From assembly GCA_029689965.1 (NCBI GenBank), contig CP121450.1:1240001-1304000 (forward strand): a stretch of DNA of 64,000 nucleotides, given 5' to 3'. The translations under genes and the position numbers were made by a program. Source of the stretch: Curtobacterium flaccumfaciens. Its GTDB lineage: Bacteria > Actinomycetota > Actinomycetes > Actinomycetales > Microbacteriaceae. A model generated the notes under the pieces. It was not told where the DNA came from and ran no database searches. It saw only the letters and a list, made by a program, of their open reading frames with translations. Positions 30,323 through 40,013 of this stretch are shown piece after piece. Each line of letters opens with the position of its first letter. The stretch's first letter is position 1.

Positions 30323-31015
30323 TCACTCTCCGGGGAGCGACAACTTGCTGCCGTTCGGGGTGCCCGGCCGACCTCGCGCGGGCGGGGGCGGTGGGACGGG
30401 AGGCAGAACCTCGGCCTCGGCACGGAGCTGCTCCTGGCGGCCGAGGGTACGAAGCCCCACGATCCCGGTCCCTCCGTTGATGAGCAGCGGGAACACCCAG
30501 ACGCCCGGGAACAGGACCACGGGACTGCTCCCAGCGGCCGATGCGAAGTCGAAGACCAGCGTGCCGGCGCTGATGCCGAGCAGCCCGCCCAGCAGGAAGA
30601 GTGATCGGAACGTTGACCGGACGAGCATGTCGCGGGTCTCGGGCACACGGTCGAGCACGGCGTCGCGGTGCCGCGGATCGATCGGTGGAGAGTTCCGGCG
30701 GTAGTAGCGGGCGACCGCCTCCTGGGTACGCCATCCGATGCCCGGGACGGGAGGTATCTCCCAGCCCCGGGGTCCGATCGGTGTGAGAGCGGCGCCGACA
30801 CACCCGACCCCAGCCGCCAGGAACAGTGCCACGACGACCCCTGCGAGCACGGGAACGGACCCGTCCAGCCGCCCGAGCAGCGTACCGCCGGCCAGCAACG
30901 CCGCGAAGACGATCACCGTGACGATCACCCCGACGAGCACGGCGCGGCGGAGGCGGTGCTGGCCGACGAGTCCGGGCAGGCGTTCGCGGTACACCCGCCA
31001 TCCGATGCTGAACAC
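30323..31015 (-). CDS. Hypothetical integral membrane protein
   Basis: 230 residues with four hydrophobic segments arranged as two pairs (AVLVGVIVTVIVFAALLAGG, VPVLAGVVVALFLAAGVGC, then SLFLLGGLLGISAGTLVF, VVLFPGVWVFPLLI). A conserved-looking soluble loop lies between the pairs, and a proline-rich C-terminal tail (LPPVPPPPPARGRPGTP). The frame is intact. I do not recognise the family. It stands alone, upstream of SRAP on the same strand with a 48-base gap. Confidence 0.7.
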   Translation of the reverse strand: MFSIGWRVYRERLPGLVGQHRLRRAVLVGVIVTVIVFAALLAGGTLLGRLDGSVPVLAGVVVALFLAAGVGCVGAALTPIGPRGWEIPPVPGIGWRTQEAVARYYRRNSPPIDPRHRDAVLDRVPETRDMLVRSTFRSLFLLGGLLGISAGTLVFDFASAAGSSPVVLFPGVWVFPLLINGGTGIVGLRTLGRQEQLRAEAEVLPPVPPPPPARGRPGTPNGSKLSLPGE

Positions 31016-31152
31016 CGGTCATGTCTACGCTGCGGGTCGGGCGGGCGCCCGGCTGCAAGACACGCCCGGCGTTCGCAAGCCGCGGGGCCACCTCGCCCCG
31101 TCGCACCGCGGCGCCCCAGCACTCGTCCAGGAACGCACGATGCGCTCGACGC

Positions 31153-31579
31153 ATGAGTCTCGACATCGTCTACACCGCAGCCGCCCACGCCACCGGCGGA
31201 GGCCGGGACGGGCACGTGCGCAGCGAGGACGACCGTCTCGACCTCGACACCCGTCCGCCGAAGGAGATGGGTGGCAGCGGCGAGGGCACGAACCCCGAGC
31301 AGCTTCTTCGCCGCCGGGTACGCAGCGTGCTTCCTGGGCGCGCTGCACGCCGCCGGCAAGGAGCTCGACGTCGACACGACGGGTGCCGAGGTCTCCGCTG
31401 AGGTCGGCATCGGCGGCACCGGCGACGGCGGCTTCGGTCTCGCGGTCGAGCTCGACGTGTACGCCCCGTCCGCGCAGCCCGAGCAGCGGCAGCGTCTCGC
31501 CGAGCGCGCGCACGAGATCTGCCCCTACTCGAACGCCACCCGCGGCAACATCACGGTCGCGCTCTCCATCGTCGACTAG
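31153..31579 (+). CDS. ohr: Organic hydroperoxide resistance protein (OsmC/Ohr family)
   Basis: Thiol peroxidase that reduces organic hydroperoxides. Ohr motifs are clear: GGSGEGTNPEQL, FAAGYAACFLGAL (peroxidatic Cys) and EICPYSNATRGNI (resolving Cys). About 142 residues after bridging one frame break near 31306. ATG 31153. The YchJ-like gene follows after 9 bases. No OhrR-type regulator is adjacent. Confidence 0.93.
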
Positions 31580-31588
31580 CGTTCCGGC

Positions 31589-31975
31589 GTGGTCACCGAC
31601 GAGTCGCGCTGCCCCTGCCTGAGCGGGAACCCCTACGGCGAGTGCTGCGGCCCCCTGCACGCCGGTGCGGCAGCGCCCACCGCGGAGCGGCTCATGCGGT
31701 CGCGCTTCAGCGCCTTCGCGCTCGGCCTGCCCGAGTACCTCCTGCTCACGTGGCACCCCAGGACGCGGCCGGCATCGCTCGAGTTGGACACGGAGCAGCG
31801 CTGGACACGGTTGGACATCCTGTCGACGCGGTCTGGAGGCCCGTTCGACTCCCGGGGCACGGTCGCGTTCCGTGCGTGGTGGCGGTCCGACAGCGAGCGC
31901 GGCACGCTCGAGGAGACGAGCGAGTTCGTGCGGGAGGGCGGGCGCTGGTACTACGTGGACGGTGTCGTCAGCTGA
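31589..31975 (+). CDS. YchJ-family protein (UPF0225)
   Basis: 128 residues. N-terminal metal-binding SEC-C-like motif CPCLSGNPYGECCGPLH, followed by a cystatin/SnoaL-like domain with LMRSRFSAFALGLPEYLLLTWH and RWYYVDGVV at the end. Starts at GTG 31589 just after ohr and overlaps the convergent aroE stop by 8 bases. The frame is intact. Biochemical role of the family is not established. Confidence 0.88.
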   Translation: MVTDESRCPCLSGNPYGECCGPLHAGAAAPTAERLMRSRFSAFALGLPEYLLLTWHPRTRPASLELDTEQRWTRLDILSTRSGGPFDSRGTVAFRAWWRSDSERGTLEETSEFVREGGRWYYVDGVVS

Positions 31976-32834
31976 CGACGGTCGGCGGCAGACCCACAGC
32001 TGCACGCATCGCCCGGCGCACGTCGACCTCGTCGGGCAGGAGCTCGTCCTGGTCGCCGGTCAGGAAGAACCGGATCTGTCCGAGCGCCTGCTCGGCGAGC
32101 ATGTCGAGGCCGTTCAGCACCCGCCCGCCCGCGTCCGCCCACCGCGTCGAGGCCGCGGTCGGCCAGGGCTCGTAGGCGACGTCGAACAGGACGGCGTCGG
32201 AGCCGCTCGGCACCAGGTCGAGGTCGTCGGCGGCACCACCGGGCAGCGTCGAGACCACGAACCCGTGCCGCGTGCCGGGCAGCTCCGTGAGCGGGAGCAC
32301 GTCGAGCGAGACGCCGAGGCGGACGGCGAGGTCCACGAGCGCGCCGGCCTTCGCGGTGTCGCGGAGGAACAGCCGTACGAGGGTCGCCCCGAGCCGGACG
32401 GCCGCGGTGAGGGCGCTCGCCGCTGTTGCTCCACCGCCGAGGACGGTGGCCTCGCCGGGCAGGTGGCCGAGGGCCTCGACGGGGCGGACCAGTCCTTCGA
32501 CGTCTGTGTTCGCGCCGTACCGCAGCACGGTGTCGCCCGCGGTCCGGAAGGCGACCGTGTTGGCGACCCCGAGCTCGTCGACGAGGGGGGTCGTCCGGTC
32601 GAGCATCGGCAGCACCTCGCGTTTGAGCGGCATCGTGAGGCTCAGCCCGCGCCATTCCGAGCCCAGCCCCGCGACGAACGTTCCCAGTCCGCCGGACGCG
32701 ACCTCGTGCCTCCCGTACGACCACGGCAACCCGAGCACGTCGTAGGCCGCTGCGTGCAGCGTGGGGGAGAGTGAGTGCGCGATGGGGGAGCCGAGCACCG
32801 CGAGGCGGGTGCGGGCGGGGTCGGTGTACGCCAC
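31968..32834 (-). CDS. aroE: Shikimate dehydrogenase
   Basis: Reduces 3-dehydroshikimate to shikimate with NADPH in aromatic amino-acid synthesis. N-terminal substrate site LAVLGSPIAHSLSPTLH and MPLKREVLPML (catalytic Lys), then VLGGGATAASAL nucleotide loop and C-terminal LGQIRFFLTG. Start GTG 32834 is preferred; an in-frame ATG at 32870 would put the start four bases from the iron box of the divergent gene. The frame is intact, about 288 residues. Confidence 0.92.
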   Translation of the reverse strand: MAYTDPARTRLAVLGSPIAHSLSPTLHAAAYDVLGLPWSYGRHEVASGGLGTFVAGLGSEWRGLSLTMPLKREVLPMLDRTTPLVDELGVANTVAFRTAGDTVLRYGANTDVEGLVRPVEALGHLPGEATVLGGGATAASALTAAVRLGATLVRLFLRDTAKAGALVDLAVRLGVSLDVLPLTELPGTRHGFVVSTLPGGAADDLDLVPSGSDAVLFDVAYEPWPTAASTRWADAGGRVLNGLDMLAEQALGQIRFFLTGDQDELLPDEVDVRRAMRAAVGLPPTVVS

Positions 32835-32873
32835 GGTGAGCCAGACTACCGAGGCGTGTCCCAGTCCCATCTC

Positions 32874-32892
32874 TTAGGGTAGCCTTACCTTT
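32874..32892. promoter_or_regulatory. DtxR/IdeR-type iron box
   Basis: TTAGGGTAGCCTTACCTTT closely matches the actinobacterial iron-box consensus, an imperfect palindrome with TTAGG/CCT arms. It lies between aroE and the siderophore-binding lipoprotein gene and directly abuts the GTG start of the latter at 32893. Iron-dependent repression of the lipoprotein gene is the expected output. Confidence 0.85.
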
Positions 32893-33900
32893 GTGATTCG
32901 TTCCTCTTCTCGTCTGCGCCGCGTGCTCACCGCCGCGGGCGCCGTCGTCGCAGCCTCTCTCGTCCTCGCCGGGTGCGCCTCCGGTTCCGGGTCGTCGTCT
33001 TCCTCGTCCTCCAGCGGGTCGTCCGACGGCCAGTTCCCGGTGTCCATCACGACCGCCCTCGGCACCACGAAGATCGAGTCACAGCCGAAGCGCGTCGTCG
33101 CCCTCGGCTGGGGTGACGCCGAGACGGCACTCGAGCTCGGCGTGCAGCCCGTCGGTGCGAGCGACTGGCTCGCCTTCGGCGGCGACGGAGTCGGCCCGTG
33201 GCTCAAGGGCGCGTACACGAAGTCGCCGAAGATCATCCAGACGCTCGAGCCGAGCTACGAGGACATCCTGAAGCTCAAGCCCGACGTGATCCTCGACGTG
33301 AAGTCCTCGGGTGACAAGGACCGGTACGCCAAGCTCTCCGCCATCGCGCCGACCGTGGCGATCCCGAAGGGCGGGGAGAACTACCTCGCGTCCACCTCGC
33401 AGCAGACGACCATGATCGCGAAGGCGCTCGGCAAGCAGGCGGAGGGCAAGAAGCTGCTGTCCGGCCTCGACGATGCCTACGCTGCGGCGCGCAAGGCGCA
33501 CCCGGAGTTCGAGGGCAAGTCGGCCGTCGTGGGCGCCTACACGTCCGAGGGCTTCGGCGCCTACGCCTCCACGGACAGCCGTTCGACGTTCATGCGGAAC
33601 CTCGGCTTCACCATCCCGAAGGCCATCGACGAGCAGGCCGGCAAGGCGTTCTCGGTGCACCTGTCGGACGAGAACCTCGACCTGCTGAACGCCGACCTGA
33701 CGCTGATCCTGCCGATCTACGTCGACGCGTCGAAGGCGGAGTCGGACCCGCTGTTCCAGAAGGTGCCCTCGGTCGAAGCCGGGCACGCGATCGTGTTCGA
33801 CGACCCGGACGTCTCGTCGGCGTTCTCGATGGGCACCACGGCGGCGATCGAGTGGGCCCTGAAGAAGCTGCCGGACGAGTTCGCCGCCAAGCTCGGCTGA
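32893..33900 (+). CDS. Iron-siderophore ABC transporter substrate-binding lipoprotein
   Basis: 335-residue periplasmic-type binding protein of the FepB/FecB class. Lipoprotein signal with LAGC (lipidated Cys28), a Ser-rich linker, then PKRVVALGWGDAETALELGVQPVG, LKPDVILDVK and AFSMGTTAAIEWAL. Carries ferric siderophore to an ABC permease not present in the window. The GTG start immediately follows the iron box, leaving no room for a ribosome site, so the message is probably leaderless. The frame is intact. Three 19-bp repeats begin just after its stop. Confidence 0.93.
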   Translation: MIRSSSRLRRVLTAAGAVVAASLVLAGCASGSGSSSSSSSSGSSDGQFPVSITTALGTTKIESQPKRVVALGWGDAETALELGVQPVGASDWLAFGGDGVGPWLKGAYTKSPKIIQTLEPSYEDILKLKPDVILDVKSSGDKDRYAKLSAIAPTVAIPKGGENYLASTSQQTTMIAKALGKQAEGKKLLSGLDDAYAAARKAHPEFEGKSAVVGAYTSEGFGAYASTDSRSTFMRNLGFTIPKAIDEQAGKAFSVHLSDENLDLLNADLTLILPIYVDASKAESDPLFQKVPSVEAGHAIVFDDPDVSSAFSMGTTAAIEWALKKLPDEFAAKLG

Positions 33901-33902
33901 CG

Positions 33903-33959
33903 GGTCGAATCGCGCGTAGGGGGTCGGAACGCGCGTAGGGGGTCGAAACGCGCGTAGGT
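33903..33959. repeat. Three tandem 19-bp units after the lipoprotein stop codon
   Basis: Units GGTCGAATCGCGCGTAGGG, GGTCGGAACGCGCGTAGGG and GGTCGAAACGCGCGTAGGT lie head to tail from two bases after the TGA at 33898-33900. Confidence 0.9.
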
Positions 33960-33990
33960 GATCGGAACTTCCGGTCGCCTACGCGCGTTT
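33946..33990. terminator. Hairpin whose left arm is the last 19-bp repeat unit
   Basis: AAACGCGCGTAGG (33946-33958) pairs perfectly with CCTACGCGCGTTT (33978-33990); inside, GGAA pairs with TTCC. Likely terminator for the lipoprotein gene and for the converging DUF1304 gene. Confidence 0.75.
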
Positions 33991-34029
33991 CTGCATCCCA
34001 GTGCGGGCGAGATGGGAAGGAACGCGCGG

Positions 34030-34433
34030 TCAGGCGCCGAACGTCGAACCGAGGAACGCGAACAGGAGGGCGATCAGCGGGAACGAGCCCTGCACGAACG
34101 CCGAGTTGAGGTAGCGACGGCCAGTGCCGGCGAGGATGACCGCCGCGCCGAGCATCGACGCCGTCGAGAACACGACGAGCGTCCATCCGCTCGCGCCGTT
34201 GCCCGCGACGACCAGCACGACACCGAGCACCGCGCCGATCGCGAGGAACAGGTTGTAGAAGCCCTGGTTGAAGGCGAGCGAGCGCGTCGCCTGCACCTCG
34301 GTCTCCGACGACAGGCCGAAGATCTTCCGGACCGGGGACTCGTCCACGCGACCGACTCGAGGAAGAAGATGTACACGTGCACGAGGGCGGCGAGGACCGC
34401 GAACACGCTCGAGATAACGAGCAGGACCGACAT
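34030..34433 (-). CDS. DUF1304 membrane protein
   Basis: About 134 residues with four predicted helices. SSVFAVLAALVHVYIFFLES at the N-terminus, then RKIFGLS...TRSLAFNQGFYNLFLAIGA and a C-terminal LIALLFAFLGS, the standard DUF1304 layout. Frame break near 34350. Start ATG 34433 or 34442; GGAGG lies between them. Function of the family unknown. Confidence 0.85.
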
Positions 34434-34534
34434 GGCCTCCATTCTCGCAGTTCCGAAGGCGTGCTCAGGTCACGCCCAGGTTCGACGGACGTAACCGACA
34501 CCTGGCGAGCAGTCGCGGCCGTTAGGCTCTGGGC

Positions 34535-34854
34535 ATGAGCGACGACACCACGCGTGAGTACGACCCGGCGGCCGTCGCCGAGCTGGGCAGCATCCGGCAG
34601 AGCATCGACAACATCGACGCCGCCGTGATCCACATGCTGGCCGAGCGGTTCAAGTACACGCAGCGTGTGGGGTACCTCAAGGCCGCAGCGGGCATGCCCC
34701 CGCGGACCCGGCGCGCGAGCAGATCCAGGTGGCCCGGCTCCGCTCGCTCGCGGCCGAGTCGCACCTCGACCCCGCGTTCGCCGAGAAGTTCCTCAACTTC
34801 ATCGTCGCCGAGGTCATCCACCACCACGAGCAGATCGCTGGCGGCGACGAGTGA
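34535..34854 (+). CDS. Chorismate mutase, AroQ type
   Basis: Monofunctional all-helical chorismate mutase (chorismate to prephenate). SIRQSIDNIDAAVIHMLAERFKYTQRVGYLKAAAG matches the AroQ first helix with its conserved Arg and Lys; the C-terminus has FLNFIVAEVIHHHEQI. One C missing near 34698 restores ADPAREQIQVARLRSLA. 106 residues. Its TGA overlaps the GTG of the lactonase gene. Confidence 0.92.
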
Positions 34855-36015
34855 CCGCCACGCTGCCAACGCTGCTCGTCGGCTCGTACACGGCGACCGG
34901 CGGCGGCAACGCCACGGGCATCTCGATCGTCGCCGGGGGCCCGGCCTCCGCAGCCGGCACGGCCGACGTCCGGACCGCCGCCGTGATCGACGACCCCTCT
35001 TTCCTCGCCGTCTCCGGTGACCGCGTCTACGCCGTCTCCGAGACGGCCGACGGCGGCGTCTCCGCGTTCCGACGTGACGGCTCGGCGCTCGAGCACCTCT
35101 GGGACGCCCCGGCCGGCGGCGACGCACCGTGTCACGTGCGGGTCGACCCGTCCGGCGCGCTCGTCGTGGCCAACTACGTCTCGGGGACCGTCACGGCGGT
35201 CTCGCTCGCTGCGGCGGAGTCGCACGCCGCGTCGGTGCTCGCCAGCGACGGTGTCGTCGGGGCGCACGGCGTCGACGGTGTCGCCGGAACGCACGGCGTC
35301 GACGGTGCGGTCGGGCCGCAGGGCGTCGACGGTGTCGTCCTCGCGCACGGCGTCGGCGACCGGACGATCGTTCCGGGTCCGCCGTCGTGACAGAGGTCCT
35401 GCCCGACGCGAGCGGTCCCGTGGAGGACCGGCAGGAGGGCCCGCACGCCCACCAGTCGATCGCCACGCCCGACGGCACCGTGCTCGTCGCCGACCTCGGG
35501 GGCGATGCGCTCCACGAGTTCCGGATCACCGACGCGCCCACCATCGAGCGGGTGCGGGTGCACCACGTCTCGCCCGGCGTCGGCCCGCGGCACCTCGCCT
35601 GGTACGACGGCGACCTGTTCGTCGCCGGTGAGCTCGACGGACACGTCCACCGGCTCCGGCGCGACGAGAGCGGTCCTTCCTCACCGTCGCCTCGGCCGCG
35701 ACGTTCGACGGCGCGGTCGGCGACTCCCTGCTCAGCCACATCGAGGTCGACGACGCCGGCCGGGTCTTCGTCGCCGTGCGCGGCCGCGACCTCGTGGTGG
35801 TGCTCGACGCGTCGGACGGCGGGCTGTCCTTCGTGGGCTCGGCATCGTCCGGAGGTGTGTGGCCGCGGCACTTCGCGCGCGTGCCGGGGTTCGTGCTGGT
35901 CGCGAACCAGATGTCGGACGCGATCGCGGTGCTGCCGGTCGGTGACGACGGGGTGCCCGGCGAGGCCGTGGCCCGGATCCCGGTGGGCACGCCGACCTGC
36001 GTCATCCCGCTCTGA
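34851..36015 (+). CDS. Lactonase-family beta-propeller protein (6-phosphogluconolactonase type) with internal repeat
   Basis: Pgl-like seven-bladed propeller: LLVGSYTATGGGNATGISI at the start, HVRVDPSGALVVANYVSGTV, HQSIATPDGTVLVADLGGD, GPRHLAWYDGDLFVAGELDG and a C-terminal NQMSDAIAVLPVGDDG. Family members hydrolyse 6-phosphogluconolactone or related lactones. Between blades there are four 9-residue repeats (35250-35357). Frame breaks near 35387 and 35680. GTG start overlaps the chorismate mutase stop. About 388 residues. Confidence 0.87.
35250..35357 (+). repeat. Four in-frame 27-bp tandem repeats inside the lactonase gene
   Basis: Four 27-bp units encode GVVGAHGVD, GVAGTHGVD, GAVGPQGVD and GVVLAHGVG in a row. 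The unit is a multiple of three, so gain or loss keeps the frame. Confidence 0.9.
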
Positions 36016-36221
36016 CACGGTTCGCGACACGCCGCTCTCGTCACGAGACACCGCTCGGGTCACGAGACAGCGTCACATCCGGCGGTGTCTCGCGGGCTCC
36101 GCGGTGTCGCACGACGCTGATGCGCCGCCTTCAGTGGCCCGTCTCCGGCATGGAGACGAGGCAGCGGATCGTTCGGCCTGGAGGCGCGGCGTGTGTCACC
36201 GGGACCGGCCAGACTGGGCGC

Positions 36222-36635
36222 ATGGACGCGTCCTACAGCATCGTCTCCGGTCCGCCGCCGCTCGCCGACTACCTCCGGCTTCGTCGGGAGTCCGGTCTGA
36301 CGCCGAAGAACGCCGAGCAGGGCGCAGGAGCGATCGCCGGGAGCTGGTCGGCATGCCACGTGGTCGACGCCGCCGGAACCCCGGTCGCGATGGGCCGGGT
36401 GATCGGAGACGGCGGCTGGTACTTCCACATCGCGGACATCGCCACGGATCCGGACCACCAGCGCCGTGGTCTCGGACGAGCGGTCGTGGAGTGGCTGATC
36501 GCCGACATCCGCTCGCGTGCGCCGGAGGGGGCCTACGTCACGCTCGTCGGCGATCCGCCCGGCCAGCGGCTCTACCGGTCGCTCGGGTTCGACGACGTCG
36601 CCCCGAGCCTCGGGATGGCGCTGCGGACCGACTGA
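36222..36635 (+). CDS. GNAT-family N-acetyltransferase
   Basis: 137 residues. Acetyl-CoA loop HQRRGLGRAVVEWLI preceded by WYFHIADIATDPD, and late GQRLYRSLGFDDVAPS. ATG 36222 chosen because the upstream part of the open frame has no family similarity. The frame is intact. Stands alone; substrate unknown. Confidence 0.87.
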   Translation: MDASYSIVSGPPPLADYLRLRRESGLTPKNAEQGAGAIAGSWSACHVVDAAGTPVAMGRVIGDGGWYFHIADIATDPDHQRRGLGRAVVEWLIADIRSRAPEGAYVTLVGDPPGQRLYRSLGFDDVAPSLGMALRTD

Positions 36636-36647
36636 CCGTCCCCGCGG

Positions 36648-37567
36648 TCAGCGATCGATGACGTTCTCGAACGGGCGCCCGTCGGCCAGCGCAGTCACCT
36701 GACGGCGCATCAGCTCGATGGACCGCGGCACGCTCAGGTCGGTGTTGCCGCCGACGTGCGGAGTCAGGACCGTGTTCGGTGTGGTCCACAGCGGGTGGCC
36801 GACGGGGAGCGGTTCGGGGTCGGTGACGTCGAGTGCGGCCGAGAGCCGCCCGGTCCGGAGCTCGGCCACGAGCGCGTCGGTGTCGACGACCTTGCCGCGC
36901 GAGACGTTCACGACGAGGGCTCCGTCGGGCAGCGCCCGAGCAGGTCTGCGTCCACCAGCCGCTCCGTCTCGTGGGTCAGCGGCGTGATGAGCACCAGGAC
37001 GTCCGTCTCGGCGGCGAGGGTCCGGAGCGCGCCGAACGCGTGCACCTGCCGGCCGTCCTGCTCGCGGGCGGTGCGGGCGACGACGGTCACCTCGGTGCGG
37101 AACGCCTCGAAGCGGGTGGCGATCGCTGAGCCGATCGCCCCGTAGCCGACGACCGTCACGCGGCGGTCGGCCAGGGAGCGCGTCGTCCGGGCGTCCCAGA
37201 CCCCGTTCGCGCGGTCGGCCTGGAAGGCCCCGAGCTTGCGCAGCGACGTCAGGGCGAGGCCGACCGCGAGCTCGGCGGTCTCGTCGTCGTGGATCCCGCG
37301 CCCGTTCGCGAGCTGCGCGTGGTCGGGCACGTGCGGAACCGCGTGCTCGTACCCGGCGCTCGGCAGCTGCAGGAGCCGCAGGTTCGGCAGGTCGTGCACG
37401 TACTGCCATCGGTGCCGCCCGCCGAAGTAGAACGGCAGGAGCGCGATGGCGACCTCGTCCGGGCGGCCGTACGGCCCTTCGACGTCCCACACGTCCAGCT
37501 CGACACCGTCCGGTACGGGTCCGAACCGGTCGACGAGCTCCGGGAAGGGCAGTGTGACGATCGGCAT
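36648..37567 (-). CDS. D-isomer-specific 2-hydroxyacid dehydrogenase
   Basis: NAD-dependent oxidoreductase of the D-2-hydroxyacid/phosphoglycerate dehydrogenase superfamily. [22 protein letters not shown] is the nucleotide loop; [17 protein letters not shown] carries the catalytic Arg, [17 protein letters not shown] the Glu and LTPHVGG the His. One frame break near 36935. About 306 residues. Starts 17 bases after purL on the same strand, so likely co-transcribed with purSQL although not part of purine synthesis. Confidence 0.9.
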
Positions 37568-37584
37568 CCTGCGCGCGCCCGGCG

Positions 37585-39964
37585 TCAGGCGTCCGAACGC
37601 GGCGAGAACGTGCCGTCGGACTCCAGCGGACCCGGCCGACGTAGCCCTCGGTCACGTCCTCGACGATGACGTCCCCGAAACGGCTCGGCAGCGTGGCGCC
37701 GTGCGTGCCGCGGAGCTCGTCGACCGTCGCCTCGAACGCACCCTGGACCTCGAGCGAGCCGGAGGTGGCGTCCGTGACCCCGATGCGGAGCACCGGGAAG
37801 CCGCGGCCCTCGCAGAGCCCCTGGAAGCGGACGTCGTCCTCTCGCCGGACGGTCACGATGACGCGGCCGGTCGACTCCGAGAACAGGGCGGTCGCGGTGT
37901 CGACGCCGTCCCGGTCCTCGAGCTCGTCGAGCACGACGCGGGCACCGATGCCGAAGCGCAGCACCGACTCCGCGAGGGACTGGCCGAGGCCGCCGTCCGC
38001 CAGGTCGTGCGCGCTCGTGAGCAGCTGCTCGTTCGCCGCCGCGTGGAGCAGGTCGGCGAGGGCCTTCTCGCGCTCGAGGTCGACCGCCGGCGGACGTCCG
38101 CCGAGGTGACCGTGCACGGTGCCGGCCCAGGCGGAACCGTCCAGCTCGAGCGACGTGGTGCCGAGCAGGTAGATGTTGTGGCCGTCGTCCTGCCAGCCGG
38201 ACGGCACGCGCAGCGCGACGTCGTCGATCACACCGAGCACCCCGACGACCGGGGTGGGGTGGATCGGCGTGGTGCCGGTCTGGTTGTAGAACGACACGTT
38301 GCCGCCGGTGACCGGGATGCCGAGCTCCATGCAACCGTCCGCGAGGCCCTCGACGGCCTCGGAGAACTGCCACATGACCTCGGGGTTCTCCGGCGATCCG
38401 AAGTTCAGGCAGTCCGTCACCGCGGCCGGCACCGCGCCGGTGACGGCGACGTTGCGGTAGGCCTCGGCCAGCGCCAGGCGCGCGCCCTGCTTCGGGTCGA
38501 GCTGGCAGTACCGGCCGTTGGCGTCGGTGGCGATCGTGACGCCGAGCCCGGTCTCCTCGTCGACGCGGATCATGCCGCCGTCGTCGGGGAACGAGAGCGC
38601 CGTGTTGCCGAGCACGTAGGTGTCGTACTGGTTCGTCACCCAGTTCTTCGACGCGAGGTTCGGCGACCCGAGCAGCTGCAGGAACTGCGCCTTGAGCGCG
38701 GGTCCGTCCGCCGGACGGTCGAGTGAGGCGGCACCGTCGGCCTGCAGCGCGTCGATCCAGGTCGGGTAGGCGACCGGCCGGTCGTACACCGGACCGTCGA
38801 CCGCGACCGTGCGCGGATCGACGTTGACGATCTCCTGGCCCTGCCAGTCGATGACGAGCCGGCCCGTGCCGGTGACCTCGCCGAGGACGCTGGTCTCGAC
38901 CTCCCACTTGCGGACCACCGCGAGGAACTCGTCGAGCTTCTCGGGCCGGACGACCGCCATCATGCGCTCCTGGCTCTCCGACATGAGGATCTCCTCTGCG
39001 GTGAGCGTGGGGTCACGCAGGAGGACGTCGTCGAGCGAGATGTGCATGCCGCCGTCGCCGTTGCTCGCGAGCTCCGACGTCGCGCAGGAGATGCCCGCCG
39101 CCCCGAGGTCCTGGATGCCCTCGACGAGCTCCTTCTGGAACAGCTCGAGGCAGCACTCGATGAGGACCTTCTCGGCGAACGGGTCCCGACCTGCACGGCC
39201 GGGCGCTTCGTCGGGCCGCCCTCCGTGAAGGTGTCGGACGCGAGGATCGAGGCTCCGCCGATGCCGTCACCGCCGGTGCGCGCGCCGAAGAGCACGACCT
39301 TGTTGCCGGCGCCGGAGGCGTTCGCGAGGTGGAGGTCCTCGTGACGGAGGACACCGACCGCGAGGGCGTTGACCAGCGGGTTGCCCTGGTACACCGGGTC
39401 GAAGTAGGTCTCGCCGCCGATGTTCGGCAGGCCGAGGCAGTTGCCGTAGAACGAGATGCCGCCGACGACGCCGTGCACGACGCGCGCCGTGTCCTCGTGG
39501 TCGATCTCGCCGAAGCGGAGCTGGTCCATCACCGCCACCGGGCGGGCGCCCATCGAGATGATGTCGCGGACGATGCCGCCGACGCCGGTCGCTGCGCCCT
39601 GGTACGGCTCGACGTAGGACGGGTGGTTGTGCGACTCGACCTTGAAGGTCACCGCCCAGCCGTTGCCGACGTCGATGACACCGGCGTTCTCGCCCATGCC
39701 GACCATGAGGTTCTTCGTCATCTCCGGCGTGACCTTCTTGCCGAACTGACGCAGGTAGTTCTTCGACGACTTGTACGAGCAGTGCTCCGACCACATCACG
39801 GAGTACATCGCCAGCTCGCCCGAGGTGGGGCGGCGGCCGAGGATCTCGCGGATCTTCGCGTACTCGTCGGCCTTGAGCCCGAGCGCCTCGTACGGCTGCT
39901 CCTTGTCGGGCGTCGCGGCGGCGTCCTGCACGGTGTCGGGCTTCGGGCGAACGGAGGTCGTCAC
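37585..39964 (-). CDS. purL: Phosphoribosylformylglycinamidine synthase subunit PurL
   Basis: ATP-dependent amidotransferase subunit converting FGAR to FGAM, acting with PurQ and PurS. N-terminal [49 protein letters not shown] and SASGAGNK-like [23 protein letters not shown], later LMSESQERM and [10 protein letters not shown]. Frame breaks near 39190 and 37630; repaired length about 793 residues, right for the small-type PurL. The apparent fusion with the following dehydrogenase is an effect of the second break. Confidence 0.96.
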
Positions 39965-40013
39965 GGTGTTGTCGTTCCTGTCACTGGAGTCGCTGTCGGA
40001 TCGGTCGGTCGCG

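Noticed and set aside
36648..39047. Apparent fusion of PurL C-terminus to a 2-hydroxyacid dehydrogenase
   Set aside because: The joining segment is out-of-frame Arg-rich sequence; a one-base correction near 37630 restores the PurL stop at 37585 and the dehydrogenase has its own ATG at 37567.
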